From: CAZEQJ01 sp964514385
GTDB lineage: Bacteria > Bacteroidota > Bacteroidia > Cytophagales > Cyclobacteriaceae
Direction of reading: 5' to 3'
Assembly (NCBI GenBank): GCA_964514385.1
Contig: CAZEQJ010000013.1
Coordinates: 16,445-80,444, forward strand
Length of the DNA: 64,000 nt
Shown piece after piece: positions 27,029-34,983 of this stretch. Every line of letters starts with the position of its first letter. The stretch's first letter is position 1. The notes under the pieces were generated by a model. It had not been told where the DNA came from. It ran no database searches and saw only the letters and a list, made by a program, of their open reading frames with translations. Both the position numbers and the translations under genes were made by a program.

Positions 27029-27892
27029 GTGAAGAACAGAAAGACATTCACAAACTGGTTAACGAATAAATACCTGCTGGTCATACGTAATGAGGAGGAT
27101 TTTGCAGAAAAATCATCGATCACATTTACCTATGCGCGGGTTTTTCTTTTGATATTCCTGTCGGTAGTGCTGATATTCCTGTTAAGTCTCTACATGGTAA
27201 AGACCATATTATCCCAGTGGTTTAATCCCCGACATGAGCAAATGGAAACCAACCGCAATCTGGTGGAGTTACGAATTAAGCTTGACTCACTGGAGCATCA
27301 GGTGCAGATAAAGGATCAGTTTATCACCAATATCGGTAAGATTCTGAAGGGTGAAGACACATTAAAAGCTGATAATGGCTTAGAAAATGAAGAATATACT
27401 GCATCCGAAGTCGAAAGAGTTTTTTCGGATGACTTTATGCGCATTGACTCCACCTTCAGGCAGCAGTTTGAGCAGTCCGAACAATCTTTCCTCACGGTCA
27501 GCAATTATACTTCTGACCTTACCGATCTTTATTTATACAGTCCGGTGAATGGCATTGTTTCCTCAAAGTTTGATATGGATCTTGGCCATTATGGGGTTGA
27601 CATTGTAGCCGGAGAAAGCGAAGTGATCAAGAGTGTTGCTGACGGTACGGTCATATTCAGCAGCTGGACGTTAGATGGAGGGTATGTCATTGGTATACAG
27701 CACCGTGCCAACCTGGTAAGCGTATACAAACACAATTCGGTATTAACAAAAAAAACTGGTAACTTTGTGCGATCTGGAGAACAGATAGCTATTATAGGAA
27801 ATTCCGGGGAGCTCACCACAGGGCCTCATTTACATTTTGAGTTATGGTACAATGGGGATCCGGTTGACCCTGAGGATTTTGTTTCGTTCTAA
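27029..27892 (+). CDS. M23-family metallopeptidase (membrane-anchored)
   Basis: A 287-residue inner-membrane protein with a GTG start. A membrane helix spans about 37-57, then a short coiled coil (about 75-105) and a linker. The LytM/peptidase M23 domain lies at about 172-285. The zinc site is complete: H187 and D191 (HYGVD), H235 and the HLH pair H267/H269 (GPHLHFELW). By family it cleaves peptidoglycan cross-links, so this is probably an active endopeptidase rather than a degenerate one. It lies 12 bases before a bactofilin gene; M23-bactofilin pairs act in cell-shape control in several bacteria. Confidence 0.93.
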   Translation: MKNRKTFTNWLTNKYLLVIRNEEDFAEKSSITFTYARVFLLIFLSVVLIFLLSLYMVKTILSQWFNPRHEQMETNRNLVELRIKLDSLEHQVQIKDQFITNIGKILKGEDTLKADNGLENEEYTASEVERVFSDDFMRIDSTFRQQFEQSEQSFLTVSNYTSDLTDLYLYSPVNGIVSSKFDMDLGHYGVDIVAGESEVIKSVADGTVIFSSWTLDGGYVIGIQHRANLVSVYKHNSVLTKKTGNFVRSGEQIAIIGNSGELTTGPHLHFELWYNGDPVDPEDFVSF

Positions 27893-27904
27893 ACCAGCTT
27901 ATTC

Positions 27905-28330
27905 ATGGGCAAGCAAGACAGACTAATTGAAGAAGAGCTAAGCAACAGCAGCAATATCATCGGCAAAGGCACAATGATATCAGGAGATGTGGAAACTTTT
28001 GGGAATATCCGCATCGAAGGTAAGCTCAAAGGAAATGTAAAAACCAAATCCAAAATTGCGCTGGGCCAGTCCTCTATCGTAGAAGGCGACATCACCGCTC
28101 AGAATGCTGAGATCTCCGGTGAGGTAGTTGGAAAAGTATTGGCAACGGAAACGGTGATTCTCCGGCCAACCGCGGTTGTTCACGGTGATATAGTCACCAA
28201 TAAACTTATTGTAGAATCAGGTGCCACCTTCAATGGAGGATGTAAAATGGGCGCTTCAAAAGAAGAGATTGTTATCAATAAGGACTTTTCAGTGAACGGC
28301 ATAACAAGGGAAGACAAACAAACTGCCTGA
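27905..28330 (+). CDS. Bactofilin
   Basis: A 141-residue cytoskeletal protein of the bactofilin (DUF583) family. The core, about residues 15-115, shows a repeating right-handed beta-helix pattern with regular hydrophobic positions (GDVETFGNIRIEGKLKG, VVGKVLATETVILRPTAVV). Short disordered ends flank it. Bactofilins polymerise without nucleotide and recruit wall enzymes. The M23 peptidase gene just upstream fits such a partnership. The stop and the next gene's ATG overlap by one base (TGATG), linking it to the ATP synthase accessory genes. Confidence 0.93.
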   Translation: MGKQDRLIEEELSNSSNIIGKGTMISGDVETFGNIRIEGKLKGNVKTKSKIALGQSSIVEGDITAQNAEISGEVVGKVLATETVILRPTAVVHGDIVTNKLIVESGATFNGGCKMGASKEEIVINKDFSVNGITREDKQTA

Positions 28331-28515
28331 TGTTTGTCCGGTATTCGGGCATTGCTTTACAATTTGTAGTTACAATAGGCTTATTGGTTTGGCTCGGTTT
28401 ATGGCTTGATGGTAAGACGCAGATCGTTTTTCCCATATTTACCATTCTCTTTTTATTTCTTGGTACAGGGGTTTCATTTTATCTATTATTCAGGCAGATC
28501 AATAAAAATGAATAA
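28330..28515 (+). CDS. AtpZ/AtpI-family ATP synthase accessory protein
   Basis: A 61-residue protein with two membrane helices (about 8-27 and 32-53), separated by the short polar turn LDGKTQIV. This is the layout of AtpZ/AtpI proteins encoded just before F1Fo operons, where they help assemble the c-ring or admit magnesium. The GLWLDGK segment resembles the family motif. It overlaps bactofilin by one base and the next gene by eight, so it is not a chance open frame. Confidence 0.8.
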   Translation: MFVRYSGIALQFVVTIGLLVWLGLWLDGKTQIVFPIFTILFLFLGTGVSFYLLFRQINKNE

Positions 28516-28900
28516 TCTTTTTCGTTCCCATTATATTCAGCTGGGCTTATTAGCTGTTATTGTCCTTGCTGTACTTCTGATTATGGACGCCAACGATACA
28601 CTACTTGATCGTTTTAGCTTCCTTTATATAAGTGTAGGTGTATTATATCTGGTTTCTTCTCTTGCTTACTTCCTGTCATCAAAGGGAATACGCGCCAGCG
28701 GCTATCAGTTTGTGAACCTGGCGATGTTGTCAATCGTCATCAAACTTTTATTTTACCTTATTTATATCATTGCAGCCTTTTTTCTGCTTGAGCATCAGAT
28801 AAAAGAAAATCTTATCGCATTTCTCTGCATTTACTTTCTATTCACCGTTTTTGAGGTGGTCACATTGGTGCTTTATTCACACCAACAAACAGCAAAATAA
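28508..28900 (+). CDS. Unknown four-helix membrane protein before atpB
   Basis: A 130-residue protein starting at the ATG at 28508, which overlaps the AtpZ-like stop by eight bases. It has four hydrophobic segments (about 9-24, 36-53, 68-94 and 99-123) and little else. Position and topology resemble AtpI-like ATP synthase assembly proteins that occupy this slot in Bacteroidota, but no sequence motif confirms this. It ends 68 bases before atpB, in front of an apparent promoter. Confidence 0.65.
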   Translation: MNNLFRSHYIQLGLLAVIVLAVLLIMDANDTLLDRFSFLYISVGVLYLVSSLAYFLSSKGIRASGYQFVNLAMLSIVIKLLFYLIYIIAAFFLLEHQIKENLIAFLCIYFLFTVFEVVTLVLYSHQQTAK

Positions 28901-28934
28901 TTGTTTTACTTTCTGCATTCTTTACCTACCTTTG
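28901..28934 (+). promoter_or_regulatory. Promoter of the atpBEFHAG operon
   Basis: TTG at 28901-28903 and TACCTTTG at 28927-28934 match the Bacteroidota -33/-7 pattern with a 23-base spacer, at the long end of the accepted range. The -7 box is exact. Transcription would start near 28940, leaving about 30 bases of leader before the atpB ATG at 28969. It lies in the only gap in this gene run, just after the accessory genes. Confidence 0.6.
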
Positions 28935-28968
28935 CAACCTGAATTTCGGATGGTCGACGAAAGATAAC

Positions 28969-30078
28969 ATGAGGATCAGCACGCTTTCTTTATTTATTGT
29001 ATTCATCAGCAGCATTTTACTAATCACCAACGCGGTTGCGCAGCATGCACCTGACCACGATGCAACAGCCGAACATGCAGCAGATACACATGGTGAGGAT
29101 CACGATTCACACGGTGAGAGCGGAGAGGTGAATATAGGAGAAGTCATCATGCATCACATATCAGATGCGCACTCCTGGCATATTGTCGGCGATTTTACCA
29201 TTTATTTACCCGTTATTTTATTTGAGCCGGGCGAAGGATTCCATGTTTTTTCATCCCGACATTTTTACAGTCATCACCACCCCACCGAAACACATGAAGG
29301 CTTTCGTATCAATGAAAACGAAAAAATCATTCCCCTGGATGAGTCAAGAAAAGTATACGATTTCTCCATAACCAAAAATGTAGCTTCCTTATTCCTGAGT
29401 ATTATCCTTACGCTCGTCGTATTTTTAAGTGTCGCCAATGGATACAACAAGCGCGGGATTGGTGCACCGCGTGGTATTCAATCATTATTTGAACCTATTA
29501 TCATCTTCGTGCGGGATGAGATCGTAAAACCAGCCATTGGCGAACACAAATATGAAAGGTTTTTACCCTATTTACTTACCTTGTTCTTTTTTATCTGGTT
29601 CAACAATCTGTTAGGTCTTACTCCCGGGGCTGCGAACCTTACAGGAAATATAGCAGTAACCGCTTGTCTGGCTTTGATAACCTTTGTTATTACCAACGTC
29701 AATGGGAATAAAGATTACTGGAAACACGTATTCTGGACGCCGGGAGTGCCCTGGTGGATGAAAGTTCCTTTTCCGATGGTTCCTCTTGTTGAGTTTATTG
29801 GATTATTCACCAAGCCATTTGCATTGATGATACGACTTTTTGTGAGTATCACGGCAGGACATATCGTTATCCTGAGCCTTATTGGACTCGCATTCATATT
29901 TCAGAGTGTCGCTGCCGGGTTTGTAGGAACAGTCTTTGTGACGTTTATAAATATTATTGAGTTACTGGTAGCTACCATTCAGGCATATGTATTCACACTC
30001 TTTTCATCGATGTACATTGGTGCAGCGGTAGAGGAGCATCACCATGCAGAAGAAGTGGCTGATAAGAGTTTAATTTAA
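28969..30078 (+). CDS. atpB: ATP synthase Fo subunit a
   Basis: A 369-residue subunit a, which forms the proton half-channels against the c-ring. The core (about 140-355) has the usual membrane helices and the essential Arg in LMIRLFVSITAGH. It has a long N-terminal extension: a signal-like peptide (to about 25), then a His/Asp/Glu-rich segment with 16 His between 26 and 109. The C-terminus is also His-rich (EEHHHAEE). Long AtpB N-termini are usual in Bacteroidota. The His content could bind metals or buffer protons, which is speculation. First gene after the operon promoter. Confidence 0.95.
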   Translation: MRISTLSLFIVFISSILLITNAVAQHAPDHDATAEHAADTHGEDHDSHGESGEVNIGEVIMHHISDAHSWHIVGDFTIYLPVILFEPGEGFHVFSSRHFYSHHHPTETHEGFRINENEKIIPLDESRKVYDFSITKNVASLFLSIILTLVVFLSVANGYNKRGIGAPRGIQSLFEPIIIFVRDEIVKPAIGEHKYERFLPYLLTLFFFIWFNNLLGLTPGAANLTGNIAVTACLALITFVITNVNGNKDYWKHVFWTPGVPWWMKVPFPMVPLVEFIGLFTKPFALMIRLFVSITAGHIVILSLIGLAFIFQSVAAGFVGTVFVTFINIIELLVATIQAYVFTLFSSMYIGAAVEEHHHAEEVADKSLI

Positions 30079-30087
30079 CCCTAAATA

Positions 30088-30354
30088 ATGTTTGTTATGT
30101 TGTTAGCTTTATTGTTGGAAATCACTGGTTCATTTGCGGTATTTGGCGCTGGTATAGGCGTTGGACTTGTTGCGTTGGGCGCAGGTATGGGTATCGGTAG
30201 AATCGGTGGATCAGCCATGGAGTCAATGGGTCGTCAGCCTGAGGCTGCTGGTCGTATTCAGACCGGTATGCTTATCATTGCTGCACTGATTGAGGTAATT
30301 GCTCTTTTCGGAGCGGTTATTTGTCTGTTGATTGCACTTGGCGTTGGAGCCTGA
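30088..30354 (+). CDS. atpE: ATP synthase Fo subunit c
   Basis: An 88-residue proteolipid with two helices joined by the polar loop GRQPEA. The ion-binding acid is Glu69 in AALIEVIALFGA. The first helix lacks the Gln, and the second lacks the Ser/Thr after the Glu, that mark sodium-type rings, so it should translocate protons. An alternative ATG at 30097 would remove three residues. A strong hairpin follows at 30363-30380, before atpF. Confidence 0.96.
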   Translation: MFVMLLALLLEITGSFAVFGAGIGVGLVALGAGMGIGRIGGSAMESMGRQPEAAGRIQTGMLIIAALIEVIALFGAVICLLIALGVGA

Positions 30355-30362
30355 TAATTAAG

Positions 30363-30380
30363 GGGAGGCAATTGCCTCCC
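30363..30380 (+). promoter_or_regulatory. Intercistronic hairpin between atpE and atpF
   Basis: A perfect 18-bp palindrome forms a 7-bp GC-rich stem (GGGAGGC/GCCTCCC) with an AATT loop, nine bases after the atpE stop. No T-tract of terminator quality follows (TGATTTT). It could protect the atpBE message from 3' decay or attenuate downstream expression, which would match the high copy number of subunit c. Confidence 0.6.
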
Positions 30381-30409
30381 TGATTTTAACAACAACAACT
30401 GGAAAAGAG

Positions 30410-30904
30410 ATGAATTTAATTACTCCCGATGTAGGTTTATTCGTTTGGCAGCTGATTGGCTTTCTGGTATTATTATTTATCCTAAGGGCGCTGGCCTGGA
30501 AGCCCATTCTGGGTGCATTAAAACAGCGTGAAGAGTCTATACAGGAAGCACTCAACTCGGCTGAGTCTGCCCGCTCTGAGATGGATCGGCTAAAATCTGA
30601 TAATGAGAGGTTGCTGGAAGAAGCACGTCAGGAAAGAGATAAAATTATAACTGAAGCCACATATGCGGCAAAAAAGATCAGGGAGCAAGCATCAAACGAC
30701 GCTAATGAGCAGGCAGAGAAAATCATTAAAGACGCCCGGGAAGCCATAGAGACTGAAAAGTCGAAGGCGATGCGTGAGGTGAAATCTGAAGTAGCCCGAA
30801 TGGCACTTGAGATTTCAGAAAAAATACTGCGAAAGAACCTTAGCGATGATAGCGCTCAGAAGGAACTGGCAGAAACATACCTGAAGGAACTAAACATCAA
30901 TTAA
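30410..30904 (+). CDS. atpF: ATP synthase Fo subunit b
   Basis: A 164-residue stator subunit. One N-terminal membrane helix lies at about 9-26 (LFVWQLIGFLVLLFILRALAW region), followed by a long charged coiled-coil helix to the C-terminus. The opening MNLITPDVGLFVWQ is typical of Bacteroidota. It forms the peripheral stalk holding F1 against rotation, together with subunit delta, encoded two bases downstream. Confidence 0.96.
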   Translation: MNLITPDVGLFVWQLIGFLVLLFILRALAWKPILGALKQREESIQEALNSAESARSEMDRLKSDNERLLEEARQERDKIITEATYAAKKIREQASNDANEQAEKIIKDAREAIETEKSKAMREVKSEVARMALEISEKILRKNLSDDSAQKELAETYLKELNIN

Positions 30905-30905
30905 G

Positions 30906-31442
30906 GTGTCTAATTTACAGATAGCCAAAAGATATTCTAAATCACTACTGGAGTCGGCTATTTCCCAGAAAGTGGACGAACAGGTGTACTCCGAGATGAA
31001 GGATTTCCTTAGCCTTCTTCAGGCTGCACCGGAATTGCGGAATACACTTAAGAGCCCTGTGATCAAGCATCTGAAAAAGGCAGCAATTCTGAAAGCTGTT
31101 TTCACCGACAAATTGCACCCTATCACACTGAAAATGTTCGAGCTTGTATGCCTCAAGGGTCGGGAATCTTTTCTGCCTGAAATGGCCAAAGCCTACATAC
31201 ATCAGTACGAGGAATTAAATAAAATAGGAGAAGCCCGACTGATCACTTCGTATCCAATAGACGAAAAGCAGGTAAATGAGCTCAGGGATAGGTTGAAAAA
31301 ATCTACAGGTAAAACATTCGATATCGTACAAAAAGAAGATCCATCGCTTATTGGCGGGTTTATTCTCAGACTCGATGACCAGCAATACGATGCTTCAGTA
31401 CGAAGTCATTTAAATTCACTACGAAATTCATTGGTAAAATAA
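30906..31442 (+). CDS. atpH: ATP synthase F1 subunit delta
   Basis: A 178-residue stator subunit that connects the top of F1 to subunit b. It has the N-terminal helical bundle (about 1-105) and the C-terminal alpha/beta part ending in the family motif DPSLIGGFILRLDDQQYDAS near 144-163. The start codon is GTG, one base after the atpF stop; no ATG matches the family N-terminus. Length is normal. Confidence 0.95.
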   Translation: MSNLQIAKRYSKSLLESAISQKVDEQVYSEMKDFLSLLQAAPELRNTLKSPVIKHLKKAAILKAVFTDKLHPITLKMFELVCLKGRESFLPEMAKAYIHQYEELNKIGEARLITSYPIDEKQVNELRDRLKKSTGKTFDIVQKEDPSLIGGFILRLDDQQYDASVRSHLNSLRNSLVK

Positions 31443-31451
31443 GTTAAGACC

Positions 31452-33032
31452 ATGGCAGAATTAAGACCAGACGAAGTATCTGCAATTTTAAAGAAACAAT
31501 TATCAAGTTTTGATGCTGAAACATCACTCGAAGAAGTAGGAACGGTACTACAGGTAGGTGATGGGGTAGCACGTATTTACGGATTATCCAACGCTCAGTC
31601 AGGTGAACTACTTGAGTTTGACAACGGAGAACAGGCCATGGTGCTAAACCTGGAAGAGGACAATGTGGGTGCTGTAATCCTGGGCGACACCGAAGAGGTA
31701 AAGGAAGGCGATAATGTGAAACGTACCGGTAGAATTACCTCAATCAATGTCGGAGAAGGGATGGTTGGTCGTGTGGTAAACGCTATAGGCTTGCCAATCG
31801 ATGGTAAAGGGCCCATCGCAGGTGATCTTTATGAAATGCCAATAGAACGAAAAGCGCCCGGTGTAATTTTCCGACAGCCCGTTAATGAACCATTGCAAAC
31901 CGGTATCAAAGCAATAGACTCAATGATTCCTGTTGGCAGAGGCCAAAGAGAGTTGATAATTGGTGACAGGCAGACGGGCAAAACTGCTGTAGCAATTGAT
32001 ACCATCATCAATCAGAAGGAAAATTACGACAGGGGAGAACCTGTATATTGTATATATGTCGCTATCGGGCAAAAGGCCTCTACTGTGGCGCAGGTGGTTG
32101 ATAATCTAGAGAAAGCTGGTGCAATGAATTATACCACAGTCGTTGCAGCAAGTGCATCAGATCCTGCTCCTCTCCAGTTTTTTGCACCATTCTCCGGCGC
32201 AGCAATAGGTGAATTTTTCAGAGATACAGGTCGCCCTGCGCTTGTAGTATATGACGACCTTTCAAAACAGGCTGTTGCTTATCGTGAAGTATCACTTCTG
32301 CTGAGAAGACCTCCCGGCCGTGAAGCATATCCCGGAGATGTATTTTACCTGCACTCAAGACTTCTAGAGCGTGCTGCAAAAATAATTGCAGATGATAGCG
32401 TAGCTAAGAATATGAATGACCTGCCCGAATCAATTCGGGGTATGGTAAAGGGGGGAGGATCACTCACAGCCCTTCCGATCATCGAAACTCAGGCAGGTGA
32501 CGTATCTGCCTATATCCCAACCAATGTAATTTCCATTACAGACGGGCAGATATTTCTGGAAACTAACCTGTTCAACAGTGGTATACGACCAGCGATTAAT
32601 GTTGGTATTTCTGTATCACGGGTAGGGGGTAATGCTCAGATTAAATCTATGAAAAAGGTGGCAGGTACCCTGAAACTTGACCAGGCTCAATTCAGAGAGC
32701 TGGAAGCTTTCGCCAAATTTGGATCCGACCTGGATGCCGCCACTAAAAGAACGATTGAGCGTGGAAGAAGAAACCAGGAGATATTAAAGCAACCACAGTA
32801 TTCTCCTGTTCAGGTGGAAGAGCAGGTCGCCATAATTCTTGCTTCCACACGCGGGTTTATGGACAACGTGGCGGTTGACAAAGCAAGAGACTTTGAGAAG
32901 GATTTTCTACAGCTACTTAAGGCTCAGTATAGAAAAGAGCTGGATTCCTTGAAAGCAGGAAAGCTCGAAGACGAAGTTATGGAGACGCTTAAAAAGGTAG
33001 CGAAAGAAGTAGGTTCAAAATATACAGCGTAA
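31452..33032 (+). CDS. atpA: ATP synthase F1 subunit alpha
   Basis: A 526-residue subunit with the P-loop GDRQTGKTAVA near 174-184, the ASASDPAPLQ and VVYDDLSKQA segments, and the arginine-finger region ISVSRVGGNAQ near 378-388. It forms the alpha3beta3 hexamer with subunit beta, whose gene is not in this operon. The first residues (MAELRPDEVSAILKKQL) bind subunit delta. The atpG start follows the stop directly. Confidence 0.98.
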   Translation: MAELRPDEVSAILKKQLSSFDAETSLEEVGTVLQVGDGVARIYGLSNAQSGELLEFDNGEQAMVLNLEEDNVGAVILGDTEEVKEGDNVKRTGRITSINVGEGMVGRVVNAIGLPIDGKGPIAGDLYEMPIERKAPGVIFRQPVNEPLQTGIKAIDSMIPVGRGQRELIIGDRQTGKTAVAIDTIINQKENYDRGEPVYCIYVAIGQKASTVAQVVDNLEKAGAMNYTTVVAASASDPAPLQFFAPFSGAAIGEFFRDTGRPALVVYDDLSKQAVAYREVSLLLRRPPGREAYPGDVFYLHSRLLERAAKIIADDSVAKNMNDLPESIRGMVKGGGSLTALPIIETQAGDVSAYIPTNVISITDGQIFLETNLFNSGIRPAINVGISVSRVGGNAQIKSMKKVAGTLKLDQAQFRELEAFAKFGSDLDAATKRTIERGRRNQEILKQPQYSPVQVEEQVAIILASTRGFMDNVAVDKARDFEKDFLQLLKAQYRKELDSLKAGKLEDEVMETLKKVAKEVGSKYTA

Positions 33033-33911
33033 ATGCCAAGCTTAAAAGACGTACGTACCAGAATAAACTCTGTAAAATCAACACAGCAGATTACCAGGGC
33101 CATGAAGCTGGTAGCAGCATCCAAGCTGCGCAGGGCGCAGGATCGTATTGTCAAGCTTAGACCCTACGCTGACAAGCTGAATGAGTTACTTGGAAAGGTG
33201 TCAGCTGCCGCAGGCGAAGTTGAAACTGCAGTATATGGGGAGGAGCGTGAAATAAAGAGAATGCTGGTAATTCCCGTGACATCTGACAAGGGATTATGTG
33301 GGGCATTTAACACCAATATTTTCCGTAAAATCAGAGATCTGCTGGAAGGCGAATGGAAGCATTTACATGACGATGGTGCTATTACCTTTATGCCTATAGG
33401 TAAAAAAGCGTTTGGTACAGTAAAACGAAATCAATGGTCTGCCATAAATGATTACAGTGAGATTATGCATGATCTGACCTTCGATCTCGCATCTGATGTA
33501 GCTTATTATGCTATGGAAGAGTTTAGAAAAGGAGAATATGATAAGGTTGTCATCGTCTACAACGAGTTTAAAAATGTAGCTACCCAGATTGTGAGAGATG
33601 AACAGTTTCTGCCTATTCAAAATCAGGAAACAGAAGAAGAGGTAACGACTGAATACATCTATGAGCCTGGTAAAGAAGAAATCATTGATGAGTTAATACC
33701 AAAATCACTTAAAATTCAATTGTTCAGAGCATTGCTCGAGTCAAACGCTGCTGAACACGGTGCAAGGATGACGGCAATGGATAAGGCCACGGATAATGCA
33801 GGTGAACTGCTCAAAGAGCTGAAGCTGGTATACAACAGAACACGTCAGGCTGCCATTACGAAGGAAATTCTCGAGATTGTAAGTGGTGCAGAAGCATTAT
33901 CACAGAGTTAA
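33033..33911 (+). CDS. atpG: ATP synthase F1 subunit gamma
   Basis: A 292-residue central-stalk subunit. The N-terminal helix (MPSLKDVRTRINSVKSTQQI, then TRAMKLVAASKLRRAQ) and the C-terminal helix (ARMTAMDKATDNAGELL, then YNRTRQAAITKEILEIVSGAEAL) form the rotating coiled coil, and both are intact. It starts right at the atpA stop and is the last gene of the operon; a terminator follows 21 bases later. Genes atpD and atpC are absent here, as expected for Bacteroidota, where they usually form a separate pair. Confidence 0.97.
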   Translation: MPSLKDVRTRINSVKSTQQITRAMKLVAASKLRRAQDRIVKLRPYADKLNELLGKVSAAAGEVETAVYGEEREIKRMLVIPVTSDKGLCGAFNTNIFRKIRDLLEGEWKHLHDDGAITFMPIGKKAFGTVKRNQWSAINDYSEIMHDLTFDLASDVAYYAMEEFRKGEYDKVVIVYNEFKNVATQIVRDEQFLPIQNQETEEEVTTEYIYEPGKEEIIDELIPKSLKIQLFRALLESNAAEHGARMTAMDKATDNAGELLKELKLVYNRTRQAAITKEILEIVSGAEALSQS

Positions 33912-33932
33912 GAGATAACAATTCACCTTAAT

Positions 33933-33957
33933 AAGCCCATAATCATGGGCTTTTTTT
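33933..33957 (+). terminator. Rho-independent terminator of the atp operon
   Basis: AAGCCCAT (33933-33940) and ATGGGCTT (33945-33952) form an 8-bp stem with an AATC loop, followed by T residues to 33957. It lies 21 bases after the atpG stop. Confidence 0.9.
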
Positions 33958-34020
33958 ATGTTCGATTTATACAGATTCAGCCAATCGATGTATATTTAAA
34001 GGATAATCAGATATAAAAAA

Positions 34021-34980
34021 ATGACAAATCTACCCGACCAGATCCCTTCGCTGGATCTTCTTGACTTCACTGGCGGTGATAAGCGTCAGCAGTTTGTAAA
34101 TGACCTTGGTGAGGCCTTTAATACCATTGGATTTGTAGCACTTAAAAACACCGGCCTCACGGATGAAATGAGGGAGAATCTATATGGTGCTGTTAAACGA
34201 TTTTTCGAGTTACCTGATGAGGTCAAGGAAAAATATCATATGGAGGGATTGTTTGGTCAGAGAGGGTATACCGGCAAGGGGAAGGAACATGCTCAGGGAC
34301 GTTCTACAGGTGATCTGAAAGAGTTTTATCATGTGGGCCAGCCGCTGGATGGTACTTCACTTACTGATGGGTATCCGGATAATATCTGGCCACAGGAGGT
34401 GCCCGAGTTTAAAGAAACCACGCTACAGATTTATCACCTGCTGGAGCAGGCCGGCACACAGGTATTGCGCGCCATAGCACTTTATTTAGGACTTGAAGAG
34501 CATTATTTTGATAGTAAGGTCAATAAGGGCAACTCGATTTTGCGGCCTATCCATTATTTTCCTATCGAAAATCCGGAAGAAATACCCGATGATGCAGTTC
34601 GGGCTGCTGAACACGGTGACATAAATCTGATCACGCTCCTGATGGGGGCCAGTGCTGACGGTCTGGAAATATTGCGAAAAGATGGTAGGTGGATTCCGGT
34701 AACAGCGTTGCCGGATCAGGTAGTGGTAAACGTGGGTGATATGCTGTCACGTCATACCAACAACAAGCTGAAGTCGACAATACATCGTGTGGTAAATCCA
34801 CCTCGTGAAAAGATGCGGGAGTCCCGCTATTCTATTCCGTTTTTTATGCATCCGCGTGCGGAGATGGATCTTTCGGTACTTCCGTCTTGTGTAGATGATA
34901 CCCATCCAAAAGCATACAGCGATATAATAGCCGGAGAATTCCTTAGCCAGCGTCTGGAAGAGATTGGATTAAAAGCATAA
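34021..34980 (+). CDS. Isopenicillin N synthase-family 2OG-Fe(II) oxygenase
   Basis: A 319-residue soluble non-heme iron oxygenase. The iron ligands H198, D200 (EHGDINLI) and H255 (TIHRV) are present, and so is the RxS co-substrate motif (R269-Y-S271). The N-terminal half matches the DIOX_N domain (FVALKNTGL, RGYTGKGKEHA). By family it uses 2-oxoglutarate or substrate-derived electrons to hydroxylate or oxidise a small molecule. The name does not imply penicillin synthesis, and no beta-lactam genes are nearby. The substrate is unknown. It precedes chrA by three bases, so the two are probably cotranscribed after the atp terminator. Confidence 0.9.
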   Translation: MTNLPDQIPSLDLLDFTGGDKRQQFVNDLGEAFNTIGFVALKNTGLTDEMRENLYGAVKRFFELPDEVKEKYHMEGLFGQRGYTGKGKEHAQGRSTGDLKEFYHVGQPLDGTSLTDGYPDNIWPQEVPEFKETTLQIYHLLEQAGTQVLRAIALYLGLEEHYFDSKVNKGNSILRPIHYFPIENPEEIPDDAVRAAEHGDINLITLLMGASADGLEILRKDGRWIPVTALPDQVVVNVGDMLSRHTNNKLKSTIHRVVNPPREKMRESRYSIPFFMHPRAEMDLSVLPSCVDDTHPKAYSDIIAGEFLSQRLEEIGLKA

Positions 34981-34983
34981 GCT

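Noticed and set aside
28969..33911. Loss of atpD and atpC
   Set aside because: Bacteroidota normally encode atpDC in a separate locus, so absence here is not evidence of loss.
34021..34980. Beta-lactam biosynthesis
   Set aside because: Only the isopenicillin N synthase fold is present; no partner genes are nearby.
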